This document shows, one piece after another, positions 48,035 to 51,007 of a stretch of DNA of 64,000 bases. The stretch lies in NCBI GenBank assembly GCA_029204225.1, contig CM055101.1, forward strand, positions 59,194,094 through 59,258,093. Reading direction: 5' to 3'. The translations under genes were made by a program, and so were the position numbers. Positions within the stretch are counted from its first letter, which is position 1, and each line of letters opens with the position of its first letter. This DNA is from Diphasiastrum complanatum (taxonomy: Eukaryota; Streptophyta; Lycopodiopsida; Lycopodiales; Lycopodiaceae). The notes beneath the pieces were generated by a model. That model was given only the letters and a program-made list of their open reading frames with translations. It was not told the DNA's origin and made no database searches.

Positions 48035-49898
48035 AACATATATTACAATTCTTTCTTCTATAGGAATTTCTTGAAAATGACCTTCCTCCACATGCAAGCC
48101 AGTGGTAGGAAAATTTGAACTGCCCCAAGGTAAAATGGAGACTATGTGATAAAACTATGTCCAAGTAGCCTGGTGAGAAAATATCTGTGTACCAGATTCT
48201 AAAAAATGAGTATGTTCATTGTTACCTTTGAACGCGTTTGAAACGTTTTCATTTTGGGGCCCCAAGGCCCTAATAAGGGGTCAAAGGAGCCCCATATTGG
48301 CCCCACTAGATTTTTAGGGACCAATCAGACTTCTATCAAGCAGGACGTTTTGCATTGAGTCCTTATGAATATGCTTGTCAAAAATGAAGAGTTTCATCCA
48401 AGGTTGCATGCTAAAGGACGGTCATATGAGGACTGTAAACTACATGCTTGTGCCAGGCCATCTCAAACAGTCAGTGTAGGAACCCATTCTACTATAAGAT
48501 GTTCCTCGTTTTGACCCATTAGTTTAATCTAGCCCCCAAGAATCATTTTGTGGCTAACAGAGATGTTTTGTCGATCAGTTACCTGTAGGCTGTAATAATC
48601 TTATGTGTGTCTACTTGAAGAATATAATTATCTTATGGTTCCAGCATATTCAAGTCATGGAAACATCTTGCCTTTGAGTATCTTGTGATGGATCTTGACC
48701 AAGGAGGAAAGCTATCCAACATGTTTCCTATCTACAGGTTTTTTTGGAACGTTCAATTTTTTGCTGTTACCCTTAATGCTTAAAGCCACTTTCATGCTTA
48801 TGTTTTCCCTTGTGCGCTTTAACGAAAGATTCGGGGGCATTCAAAGGATGATGACTACCAGTTTCCGTTGTTGTTCTTTGTAATAGCGTGAGCTTAGTGA
48901 CAAACAAAGAGATTATGAAATTATCGTTCATGAAGGAAATATTTGGTTGATAGCTTATTGTCTCCATTCAAGACGGAAATGGTAATTTATTTTTTTCTGA
49001 ATCCTTTGTACATCTTTCTTCTTTGTGTGTGCACAATCTTAAAACTCCTGCAAAAATGTCCTTTTTTGCTTCCAAGGTCTCACTTTTGGAGTTTCTGAAA
49101 GCCTATAAATTTGTAGGACACAGTAGCATATTCTGATACCAGTCAATGGCATGTCATAACTTAAGCTGAACATGGTACTGATTTTTCTTAAATTACTGCT
49201 GCTCATTTATGACAACTCTACTTTGTCCATGAAACTGGCCCACAGTTCTCTATATGTAACGCTATTGGTCATCTTCTTGTTAGGTACGATACAATTGGAT
49301 GTAGTTATCTCTATGATATTGACGTTCACTTGGATACTAGTGGATCACGACATGGTGGTGCAAAGCCCTTTGTCATTGATGCAACTAAATTTGGAAATGT
49401 CTCAAGGTTTATCAATCACAGGTATGCATAATAGAATGGGTGCAAACTATATGAGCCTATTGTCTTATTTTTTACTCTCTTTTTGCTGCTAATTATGTGG
49501 ATTTGGTATGTGTGTGACTCCTACACTTTTCTCTAACTAATCCGTTTGTTTTCAGCTGCGCTCCAAATTTGATTAATTACCAGGTGCTGGTGGAGAGTAT
49601 GGACTGTCAGCTTGCTCATATAGGCCTTTATGCCAGTCGTGATGTATGTGCTATTGTTCACCACCGTAAAAAATACCTTTATCTTTCATTTTAGAATCTT
49701 GCACAATTTATTGCAAAATTCTGTGTGTGGGATGGTGGAGAAATCTTTAACTTGAAAACTACTAATGCAAACCTTTCTTTATTTTATCAGATAGCAGTTG
49801 GCGAAGAGCTTGCATATGACTATCGATACAAATTGCTTCCTGGAAAAGGGTTTCCCTGTCATTGTGGAGCTGGTAGTTGTCGTGGAAGGCTGTACTAG
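4075..49898 (+). CDS. SUVR5: SUVR5-like C2H2 zinc-finger histone-lysine N-methyltransferase, 11 exons
   Basis: Eleven exons (4075-4881, 5950-6252, 6647-6757, 6971-7081, 7271-10384, 17751-17912, 35214-35330, 35554-35657, 49284-49421, 49556-49643, 49791-49898) join in frame into 1720 residues with a stop at 49896-49898. All ten introns have GT/AG ends. Exon order and junction residues follow plant SUVR5, which I recall as about 1380 residues in Arabidopsis. Visible parts are a VWVKWRGKWQ motif at about 265-275, three Cys/His repeats at about 666-857, four C2H2 fingers at about 1016-1200, pre-SET at about 1485-1560, SET at about 1576-1700 with RFINHSCAPN and ELAYDY, and a CxCxxxxC post-SET at 1708-1715. 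The family is known to place H3K9 dimethylation at sites chosen by its zinc fingers, partly independently of DNA methylation, in the nucleus. The usual GWG of the SET start reads GWA here. I see no break in the frame. Confidence 0.93.
4882..5949 (+). other. SUVR5-like intron 1
   Basis: An ordinary AT-rich intron of 1.07 kb that ends in TTTTGCAG. I see no transposon or RNA gene in it. Confidence 0.75.
5950..6252 (+). CDS. SUVR5: SUVR5-like exon 2 (residues 270-370)
   Basis: Begins [11 protein letters not shown] and continues through [17 protein letters not shown], a block that matches the conserved region after the VWVK motif in SUVR5 proteins. Ends DISDRLPIK before GTGTGG. 101 codons, phase 0 at both ends. 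Confidence 0.88.
6647..6757 (+). CDS. SUVR5: SUVR5-like exon 3 (residues 371-407)
   Basis: A short exon of 37 codons reading [19 protein letters not shown] and on to LLIRLFG, followed by a strong GTAAGT donor. The acceptor is TAGCCAG. The acidic/aromatic pattern aligns with the 'EAARDIIIWKEFAMEA' block recalled from Arabidopsis SUVR5. Confidence 0.85.
6971..7081 (+). CDS. SUVR5: SUVR5-like exon 4 (residues 408-444)
   Basis: 37 codons, [16 protein letters not shown] to SIEKLNK, in phase 0 with its neighbours. The internal ATG at its start is not an initiation site, because the preceding TCTAG serves as acceptor and the homologous block in SUVR5 continues through this point. Confidence 0.82.
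7271..10384 (+). CDS. SUVR5: SUVR5-like exon 5, large exon with Cys/His repeats and C2H2 fingers (residues 445-1482)
   Basis: An open frame of 1038 codons from the acceptor at 7270 to a GTAAGG donor. It holds three related Cys/His repeats of the form C-x(7-9)-C-x(10)-C-x2-H, ending YCCKHL, IHCKRHS and YCKKHL (about 7936-8025, 8146-8230 and 8420-8505). Four C2H2 fingers of the CX2CX12HX4H type follow, beginning CSIC (about 8990), CRVC (about 9092), CMVC (about 9190) and CKFC (about 9471). The end, [11 protein letters not shown], is the conserved lead-in to pre-SET. Confidence 0.92.
10385..11514 (+). other. Intron 5, first part: no recognised element
   Basis: The intron begins with GTAAGG. About 1.1 kb follow without a recognisable gene. 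The right edge (from about 10950) may be the internal region of the copia remnant whose primer-binding site lies at 11515-11526, but no retroviral-type protein motif is readable. Confidence 0.5.
11515..11962 (-). mobile_element. Ty1/copia LTR with primer-binding site, - strand
   Basis: On the - strand the sequence just inside 11526 reads TGGTATCAGAGC, the plant initiator methionine tRNA primer-binding site. Next to it an LTR of 436 bp (11527-11962) starts TGTTGAAATAAATGCC and ends GGTTTCAACA on the - strand. The first 60 or so bases resemble the LTRs at 14137-14515 and 13700-15306, so this belongs to the same or a sister family. The internal region is not recognisable and no second LTR is seen. 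Confidence 0.65.
11963..12575. other. Intron 5: pyrimidine-rich unassigned stretch
   Basis: About 0.6 kb of CT-rich sequence with a short (CT)n near 12065-12080. Nothing is recognised; it may be part of the leader of the copia fragment that follows. Confidence 0.4.
12580..13699 (+). pseudogene. Ty1/copia pol fragment (reverse transcriptase), + strand
   Basis: Translation in shifting frames gives the copia reverse-transcriptase series: [57 protein letters not shown], a degraded KQAPRAW motif, and [12 protein letters not shown] with the YVDD active-site box. Several frame shifts are present, and stops fall at conserved glutamines (in KQAPRAW the Gln codon is TAG). The fragment is cut off at 13699, where another copia LTR begins. 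Confidence 0.85.
13737..14940. mobile_element. hAT-type MITE copy A, inside a copia LTR
   Basis: The element is flanked by a perfect 8-bp duplication ATCTTAAC (13729-13736 and 14941-14948). Its termini are imperfect inverted repeats beginning CATAGTTGCAGCG on the left and CATAGATGCACTACG on the right, followed by many subterminal words of the GCGATTC/GAATCGC type. It encodes nothing recognisable. Without the nested solo LTR it would be about 820 bp. Copy B at 28115-28880 carries the same interior in the opposite orientation. An 8-bp duplication is the hAT hallmark. Confidence 0.85.
14137..14515 (+). mobile_element. Solo copia LTR nested in MITE copy A
   Basis: 379 bp that start TGTTGAAATAAATGCC and end GGAATTTGTCA, flanked by GGTGC on the left and AGTGC on the right (5-bp duplication with one mismatch). 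In reverse complement its end (GATACTCCATAGCTAGG) matches the start of the surrounding copia LTR at 13700, so the same family inserted twice at this locus with a MITE insertion in between. Confidence 0.8.
15340..15500 (-). pseudogene. Copia RNase H C-terminal remnant
   Basis: The - strand reads [14 protein letters not shown], then [17 protein letters not shown] and [15 protein letters not shown], the familiar copia RNase H tail (KHI-x-V...HF...IADIFTK). Two stops interrupt it; the one in TND-stop-IANIF replaces a usual glutamine. Confidence 0.85.
15708..16252 (-). pseudogene. Copia gag fragment, - strand
   Basis: Two adjoining - strand frames read [19 protein letters not shown] and [49 protein letters not shown]. 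This is the gag domain of copia elements (retrotran_gag/UBN2 type). A frame break near 16020 separates the two parts. Confidence 0.8.
17144..17300. mobile_element. Left end of a MITE related to copy C, truncated
   Basis: Starts CTTAGAAGCCCGTTCTG and shares with the element at 50333 the strings ACAGTACGT, GGAACGTTTTT/GGAATGTTTTT, AAACAGGTATAAAG/AAACAGGTATTAAAG, CACCTGCTGGCCGCA and GAGGGACGC. Similarity is lost near 17300, where a gene-like fragment begins. I do not find the matching right end. Confidence 0.6.
17345..17516 (-). pseudogene. Captured 3' end of an Arg/Gly/Tyr-rich (RNA-binding type) protein gene
   Basis: The - strand has a clean frame reading [35 protein letters not shown] and [17 protein letters not shown], then TAG, followed by a T-rich stretch like a 3' UTR. 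Such RD/RG/YG-rich tails occur in plant RNA-binding and helicase proteins. It has no start and lies directly after a MITE end, so it is most likely a captured or retrocopied fragment. The parent gene is not identifiable from this tail. Confidence 0.6.
17751..17912 (+). CDS. SUVR5: SUVR5-like exon 6, pre-SET start (residues 1483-1536)
   Basis: 54 codons beginning [18 protein letters not shown], the first zinc-binding half of pre-SET, then [17 protein letters not shown]. The acceptor is TCATGCAG and the donor GTAAGT. The join to LGLDTK upstream and EGYLVYECN downstream reproduces the order known in SUVR5. Confidence 0.93.
18053..18075. repeat. Interstitial telomere-like repeat
   Basis: Three consecutive copies of TTTAGGG with a partial fourth, the plant telomere unit, inside intron 6. 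Similar short tracts occur at 22460, 23150, 32188 and 54137. Confidence 0.8.
18911..18950. repeat. (TC)n microsatellite
   Basis: Twenty perfect TC units. Confidence 0.97.
19115..22377 (-). pseudogene. hAT-like transposase (BED finger + DUF659 + hAT dimerisation), copy 1
   Basis: On the - strand a gene starts at 22377 ([18 protein letters not shown]) with a BED-type finger (CPFC...RVRAHLGG), a Ser/Pro/Thr-rich linker, then [54 protein letters not shown] (DUF659), a [11 protein letters not shown] block, a late helical part and the [19 protein letters not shown] dimerisation motif. An acidic, basic-patched tail ends at 19115. Good GT/AG pairs define about six introns, at about 21407-21305, 21057-20970, 20636-20530, 20312-20227, 20093-20006 and 19822-19717. 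Two in-frame TAG stops (21800-21798 and about 20775) and a frame change in the linker show it is dead or nearly so. hAT transposases cut and paste DNA with an RNase H-like catalytic core. Confidence 0.85.
22381..22416. repeat. (TC)n microsatellite, GA leader of hAT copy 1
   Basis: Eighteen TC units on the + strand, so a GA tract on the - strand that ends four bases before the transposase start codon. The related start at 32283 has the same arrangement. Confidence 0.95.
22417..22790. other. CA/CT-rich upstream region of hAT copy 1 with telomere-like unit
   Basis: Strongly asymmetric CT- and CA-rich sequence. At 22460-22483 it holds CCCTAAACCCTAAACCCC, a telomere-like pair that on the - strand precedes the GA leader. 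This is probably the promoter or leader region of the transposon. The long open frames here are products of low-complexity sequence. Confidence 0.5.
22795..22980. repeat. GGACGC-type palindromic array, probable transposon end
   Basis: A-rich and T-rich runs alternate with palindromic GC words: GGGCCCAGACGAGTTCTGGG, GGACGCGTCC, and several GGACGC/GCGTCC units. This resembles the subterminal repeats of plant hAT elements. A similar array lies at 33940-34000. The exact terminus and target duplication could not be defined. Confidence 0.5.
23188..23445. repeat. Minisatellite, about 84-85 bp unit x 3
   Basis: Three tandem copies begin CATTGTGGGGGAGCAGACC (23188), CACTGTGGGGGAGCATACC (23272) and CACTGTGGGGGAGCAGGCC (23357). 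Each continues through GGGAGTGCAGCA-GTGGG and GGAGCAACA-AT. Open frames cross it only because the unit lacks stops. Confidence 0.85.
23480..24440. other. Intron 6: unassigned, with a broken basic ORF
   Basis: After short GAGAGCCAGTGAGAG repeats (23505-23560) comes an ATG at 23582. Read in two frames the sequence gives an Arg/Glu-rich, helix-like peptide ([14 protein letters not shown], then [19 protein letters not shown]) that stops near 23930. It might be the remains of a small transposon protein, but no family motif is present. From 23930 to 24440 I see nothing. Confidence 0.35.
24448..27762 (-). pseudogene. hAT-like transposase (BED finger + DUF659), copy 2
   Basis: - strand gene from about 27762 ([16 protein letters not shown]) to a stop at 24448. 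In shifting frames it shows a BED-like finger ([19 protein letters not shown]), a Pro/Ser-rich linker, FYDLNLPF, and a long uninterrupted frame (26540-25884) with [29 protein letters not shown] and [12 protein letters not shown]. After an intron (donor near 25890, acceptor near 25783) come [19 protein letters not shown] and a WTMFGS...LALRVFSQ block. The CGRNWS dimerisation exon present in copy 1 is missing. The C-terminal 250 residues are Pro-rich, with an AT-hook-like [11 protein letters not shown] and an acidic end. Confidence 0.8.
27763..27974. other. Region upstream of hAT copy 2
   Basis: GC-rich GGGCG-CAGACA direct repeats (27900-27950) precede the foldback arm. Probably the promoter side of the transposon; no further signal. 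Confidence 0.35.
28115..28880. mobile_element. hAT-type MITE copy B
   Basis: 766 bp, flanked on both sides by ATATATAT (8 bp, in a TA-rich site so less telling). Left end CATAGTTGCAGCGCG; right end, in reverse complement, CATAGTTGCGTCTGCG. Subterminal GATTCGCG words and a central GGGGG-rich block (28370-28470) are shared in inverted orientation with copy A (for example CAAATGCGCGCCGA against TCGGCGCGCATTTG). Non-coding. Confidence 0.85.
28882..28927. repeat. (TA)n microsatellite
   Basis: About 23 TA units next to MITE copy B, which include the target duplication. Confidence 0.95.
29100..30370 (+). mobile_element. LTR retrotransposon 5' end (LTR tail, primer-binding site and leader), truncated
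   Basis: An LTR-like end GGATCTATTACA at 29350 is followed by TGGTATCAGAGCCATC, the initiator methionine tRNA binding site of plant LTR elements. The left limit of the LTR is not clear. The leader after it (29370-30060) has no readable gag or pol, so only the 5' end of an element remains. The rest up to 30370 is unassigned. Confidence 0.55.
30431..30502. repeat. Perfect tandem duplication, 36 bp x 2
   Basis: The unit TGCACTGCACTCCTTTACGC plus 16 further bases is repeated exactly once with no gap. Confidence 0.97.
30731..32085 (+). pseudogene. hAT-like transposase, copy 3 (truncated after DUF659)
   Basis: + strand frame starting [18 protein letters not shown] with a BED-type finger (RCLRCGG...[11 protein letters not shown]), a Ser/Pro-rich linker, a Gln/Arg-rich helix, FFYECVIPF, then after an intron (about 31640-31730) [29 protein letters not shown] and [19 protein letters not shown]. 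It ends near 32085 without the C-terminal half. In-frame stops at 31016, about 31112, 31583 and 31930 are all TAG; at least the last replaces the Gln found in copy 1 (RVVQ). Confidence 0.8.
32188..32282 (+). promoter_or_regulatory. Telomere-like repeat plus GA tract before the copy 4 start codon
   Basis: Three TTTAGGG units (32188-32209) are followed by about 70 bases of GAGA sequence that run right up to the ATG at 32283. hAT copy 1 has the same order (telomere-like unit, GA tract, ATG), so this is probably a conserved leader of this transposon group. Confidence 0.5.
32283..32684 (+). pseudogene. hAT-like transposase N-terminus, copy 4 (same subfamily as copy 1)
   Basis: Starts [18 protein letters not shown] and contains the finger [20 protein letters not shown] and then [13 protein letters not shown] and [14 protein letters not shown]. 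The first 75 residues match copy 1 almost position for position. The frame wanders after EPSTSTGAP and stops at 32684; no DUF659 follows. It is joined head to tail to the truncated copy 3, so this is a composite of two broken transposons. Confidence 0.75.
32749..33080. repeat. Degenerate tandem repeat, about 112 bp x 3
   Basis: Three units begin GACATAGTAGTGTGCAGGTC, GACATAGTGGTGTGTAGGTC and GACATAGTAGTTTTTAGGTC, each with GGTTCCCTG, AGTAATTAGTAAG-TGTTGA and a CCGGG/CTGGGG end. Part of the unit also occurs at 18280-18400. On the - strand each unit reads as a 36-37-residue peptide (for example [20 protein letters not shown]). Confidence 0.75.
33106..33347. repeat. Minisatellite, about 55 bp x 4
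   Basis: Repeated GTGAGCATTCACTTCTCCCA, CTTGTGGTCTTGAGAG and TGTCACTCTTCTG, in four copies plus a partial fifth. Confidence 0.9.
33348..33774. other. Intron 6: unassigned
   Basis: About 0.4 kb with no repeat, gene or terminus I can name. Confidence 0.5.
33775..33995. mobile_element. Possible small hAT-like element with GGACGC palindromes
   Basis: A short block holding a poly-G run, A/T runs and the words GGACGCGTCC, CCCGGGCGCGGACGCGCGC and GACGCGC, much like the array at 22795-22980. It is flanked by CATTTTTTT on the left and CATTCTTTT on the right, which could be a target duplication with a mismatch. The termini are not clearly inverted repeats, so the call is weak. Confidence 0.3.
33996..35213 (+). 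other. Intron 6, last part: unassigned
   Basis: About 1.2 kb up to the acceptor TTTTTTTATTCAG. An exon-like string near 34367-34411 (followed by GTAAGAG) is not needed, because exon 6 joins directly to exon 7. Nothing else is recognised. Confidence 0.5.
35214..35330 (+). CDS. SUVR5: SUVR5-like exon 7, pre-SET end (residues 1537-1575)
   Basis: 39 codons, [20 protein letters not shown], then [19 protein letters not shown]. This is the second Cys cluster of pre-SET and the first strand of SET. Phase 0 at both ends. Confidence 0.93.
35554..35657 (+). CDS. SUVR5: SUVR5-like exon 8, SET N-terminal part (residues 1576-1610)
   Basis: [20 protein letters not shown] and [14 protein letters not shown]. 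The GW of the first SET motif is kept but the following Gly is Ala. Ends two bases into an Arg codon that exon 9 completes. Confidence 0.93.
35658..36480 (+). other. Intron 8, first part: unassigned
   Basis: Begins GTGAAA. AT-rich, then from about 36230 rich in GAGA words. No gene recognised. Confidence 0.5.
36481..36541. repeat. (AG)n microsatellite
   Basis: Thirty perfect AG units. Confidence 0.97.
36728..37140 (-). pseudogene. LINE ORF1-like fragment, - strand
   Basis: On the - strand [20 protein letters not shown] and [18 protein letters not shown] are followed, after one stop, by [40 protein letters not shown] and [19 protein letters not shown]. The order (an N-H-P-like RNA-binding strand, 'R.....VRF', 'I.+.EDLT...Q.RR', Lys-rich helix) resembles the ORF1 proteins of L1-type LINEs. 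No reverse transcriptase is seen nearby. The likeness is by pattern only. Confidence 0.5.
37128..39770 (+). mobile_element. Copia-derived non-autonomous LTR element (LARD-like)
   Basis: The 5' LTR (about 37128-37524) ends CTACA next to TGGTATCAGAGCCATGGA, a methionine tRNA primer-binding site. A polypurine tract (AAGGAGGG) at about 39706-39713 is followed by a second LTR start (39714) sharing TAAATGA-AATGTTAGTTTCCC with the first; that LTR is cut short within about 50 bp. Inside, only the start of a copia gag is readable ([30 protein letters not shown] at about 38360-38460). Pol is missing, so the element would have relied on other copies. Confidence 0.65.
38613..39527 (+). CDS. Two unrecognised open frames inside the copia-derived element
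   Basis: Frames of 164 codons (38613-39107) and 128 codons (39141-39527) in tandem replace the usual pol region. The first has a hydrophobic stretch ([20 protein letters not shown]) that could span a membrane. The second has [20 protein letters not shown] and a second hydrophobic part ([20 protein letters not shown]). I recognise no family. They may be captured or invented sequence carried by the element, or chance frames in AT-poor DNA. Confidence 0.3.
39763..39832. repeat. (GA)n microsatellite
   Basis: About 35 GA units, at the break point of the truncated copia 3' LTR. Confidence 0.97.
39833..40274. other. Intron 8: unassigned between GA tracts
   Basis: About 440 bp without recognisable gene or repeat. 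Both GA tracts are followed by TTAGTTACA, so the two tracts and part of their flanks may be copies of one unit. Confidence 0.4.
40275..40339. repeat. (AG)n microsatellite
   Basis: About 32 AG units, followed by TTAGTTACA as after the GA tract ending at 39832. Confidence 0.97.
40340..40827. other. Intron 8: unassigned
   Basis: About 490 bp, beginning with short TATATGTA-rich sequence; no gene recognised. Confidence 0.4.
40828..40890. repeat. (TC)n microsatellite
   Basis: About 31 TC units followed by a run of C. A second (TC)n lies on the other side of the gypsy element at 47949. Confidence 0.97.
40991..41651 (+). repeat. 5' LTR of the gypsy element
   Basis: 661 bp. It contains a tandem pair of about 76-bp units (about 41226-41375) built around the palindromes TGACACATGTCA and TGACACGTGTCA; the second has a CACGTG core. 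The same pair is present in the 3' LTR. Confidence 0.95.
42287..43678 (+). pseudogene. Gypsy gag and protease region
   Basis: Starts [12 protein letters not shown] with a coiled region ([20 protein letters not shown]). Then come KPPKYTGA, the gag core ([53 protein letters not shown]), a zinc-knuckle variant [13 protein letters not shown] (CX2CX3HX4C) and the aspartic protease box [18 protein letters not shown] at 42599, a TAA near 42888 and a frame change near 42395 break it. Confidence 0.88.
43681..45398 (+). pseudogene. Gypsy reverse transcriptase and RNase H
   Basis: The protease tail runs into [32 protein letters not shown], then after a frame shift [50 protein letters not shown] and FVDDILVYS with the catalytic DD. 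RNase H follows: [59 protein letters not shown] and [10 protein letters not shown]. Interruptions include a frame shift near 44255, stops near 44648 and a TAA at 44940. Confidence 0.93.
45549..45621 (-). other. tRNA-like sequence in TRIM LTR 1
   Basis: 73 nt on the - strand. Acceptor arms GCGCGGA and TCTGTCC pair at six of seven positions (with G-U); TA at 8-9; D arm GCTC-AGTGGTA-GAGC; T arm around CTGGG-TTCGAAT. Box A TAGCTCAGTGG and box B GGTTCGAATCC fit the RNA polymerase III promoter consensus. The anticodon arm is imperfect (CCCAT-CCGGTAT-GAGGG is one fold, which lacks U33), so the identity is unclear, and it is unlikely to be a working tRNA. No CCA is encoded. Confidence 0.75.
45810..45882 (-). 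other. tRNA-like sequence in TRIM LTR 2
   Basis: Same 73-nt length and layout as in LTR 1, with acceptor arm GGGCGAA against TCTGTCC. Taking at each differing position the base that pairs, the two copies suggest an ancestral arm GGGCGGA, which pairs fully with TCTGTCC. That supports descent from a folded tRNA. Boxes A and B are intact. Confidence 0.75.
45941..46900 (+). pseudogene. Gypsy integrase, catalytic part deleted, with chromodomain-like end
   Basis: Zinc-binding part: [33 protein letters not shown]. Core start: [15 protein letters not shown] (first Asp), a TAG stop, [35 protein letters not shown] (second Asp). The sequence then jumps from FWTAVI to [20 protein letters not shown], so the block with the catalytic Glu is missing. 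The end ([64 protein letters not shown]) is the C-terminal/chromodomain-like part. Confidence 0.9.
46927..47583 (+). repeat. 3' LTR of the gypsy element
   Basis: 657 bp, nearly collinear with the 5' LTR and preceded by a polypurine tract. A few small indels (for example TAGGAGGGTACTGGG against TAGGGTACTATG) separate the two. Confidence 0.95.
47589..47948. other. Right half of the sequence the gypsy element inserted into
   Basis: Joining 40990 to 47589 gives an Asp-rich then Arg/His-rich frame (GDDDDDD followed by [11 protein letters not shown] and [15 protein letters not shown]), so the target may have been the tail of an older coding sequence, perhaps another transposon. An AATAAA at about 47928 could be its poly(A) signal. 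I do not recognise the family. Confidence 0.35.
47949..48032. repeat. (TC)n microsatellite
   Basis: About 42 TC units, the longest in the window. Confidence 0.97.
48033..49283 (+). other. Intron 8, last part: unassigned
   Basis: About 1.25 kb up to the acceptor TTCTTGTTAG. A palindromic GGGGCCCCAAGGCCC block lies near 48255-48310. No gene recognised. Confidence 0.5.
49284..49421 (+). CDS. SUVR5: SUVR5-like exon 9, SET middle (residues 1610-1656)
   Basis: Completes the split Arg and reads [20 protein letters not shown], then [17 protein letters not shown], ending two bases into the Ser of the NHS motif. [10 protein letters not shown] is the standard SET lead-in to NHSC. Confidence 0.93.
49556..49643 (+). 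CDS. SUVR5: SUVR5-like exon 10 (residues 1656-1685)
   Basis: Completes Ser and reads [20 protein letters not shown] then HIGLYASRD, giving RFINHSCAPN across the junction, the cofactor-binding NHSC of SET domains. Confidence 0.93.
49791..49898 (+). CDS. SUVR5: SUVR5-like exon 11, SET end and post-SET (residues 1686-1720)
   Basis: [20 protein letters not shown], with the catalytic ELxxDY, then [15 protein letters not shown] and TAG. The CxCxxxxC post-SET motif is intact. The protein ends here, as in other SUVR5 proteins. Confidence 0.94.
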   Translation: MAVGEELAYDYRYKLLPGKGFPCHCGAGSCRGRLY

Positions 49899-50332
49899 TT
49901 GTAAAGGATATGAATGTTCTTATTCATGGTTGATGTTCACGTATTGCTTTTCTTGTCTGATATTTTCTGGGCAGTTAATCAAGGTTATTCTAATTGATGA
50001 CAAAATGAAGGGTTTTGAGCATTTTTTGAAATCATAAAGTTATGGCTGTACTAACAGATTTATTTGCAATTCTCTGGATCAAAGCTTTGTCATGAGGTTC
50101 TTATGTGATATAATTGGCCCAATTCATGGAGCATGGCTTTAAGTGTCTGTGGCCAAGTAGATAAGGTTTATCATAAGTTCCATCTCTTTCTAGACTCCAC
50201 AAATGAACACTTAAGTTACCAAAATGATATGAGGCTTGCAATTTCGATATTGGCTCCCACCTTATTTGCTTGATGAAAATGTTTTAGTGAGTTCAATTTG
50301 CAGCCGTAAAGAATGATAGCATATGTTTGGAC
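49899..50332 (+). other. 3' UTR and downstream flank
   Basis: AT-rich sequence after the stop. No canonical AATAAA is obvious. It ends at a MITE insertion. Confidence 0.5.
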
Positions 50333-51007
50333 CTTAGAAACCCGTTCCAACCCTTTTGGCTTGGAACGTACAGTACGTTCCGGAATGTACTGGGTTGGAA
50401 TGTTTTTCTTTAAAATAGAAAAGAAACAGGTATTAAAGCACCTGCTGGCCGCATGGTCCTTTTTGAGGGACGCATCGTGATATGCGAGCAATCTGTAGAG
50501 TTTTCTGTGAAAATCTTGTATCTGTTTATCTAATCAGAATGAAGCTTCTTTGAACCTGTCAGTCATCAAGTAGAAGCTGAATCGTGCAAATCTATCCTTG
50601 AACCTGTCATTTATCAAGTAGAAGCTGAATCATGCATATCTATCCCTCGAACCTGTCATTCATCAAATAGAAGCTGAATTTGCTGACCCTACCCTATTGC
50701 ACATTCATTCCCTATTGTGCGTATCTTCCCCTCGATGGTTGTCAAATCGAGCATATCTATTTCTCGATGGTTGTCAAAATATGAGCTACTGGATGGTTGT
50801 CTCAATCGCGCATATCGATCTCTCAACTATCTGCGTCTATCCTTTGTAGATGACTCCAGAGTCCAGTGTAGATCTCCAGCATGTTCTTTTATAGGTTGAA
50901 GTCAGTATCGCCTCTTTTTTCTTTGCTAAAAAGTACGTATTTTAAATAAAAAAAAATTGGTCAAGTTCCGGAACGGAATGCGTTCTGTTCCAGAACGGGC
51001 AACTATG
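50333..51007. mobile_element. hAT-type MITE copy C
   Basis: 675 bp, flanked by GTTTGGAC and GTCTGGAC (8 bp, one mismatch). Left end CTTAGAAACCCGTTCC; right end in reverse complement CATAGTTGCCCGTTCTGG. Subterminal GGAACG/CGTTCC words repeat at both ends. The right terminus shares CATAGTTGC with MITE copies A and B. It contains an internal minisatellite. A truncated relative lies at 17144. Confidence 0.78.
50551..50690. repeat. Minisatellite inside MITE copy C, about 50 bp x 3
   Basis: Three units containing GAACCTGTCA-T-ATCAA, TAGAAGCTGAAT and AATCTATCC/TATCTATCC. Shorter TCGATGGTTGTCAAA repeats follow at 50730-50810. Confidence 0.85.
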
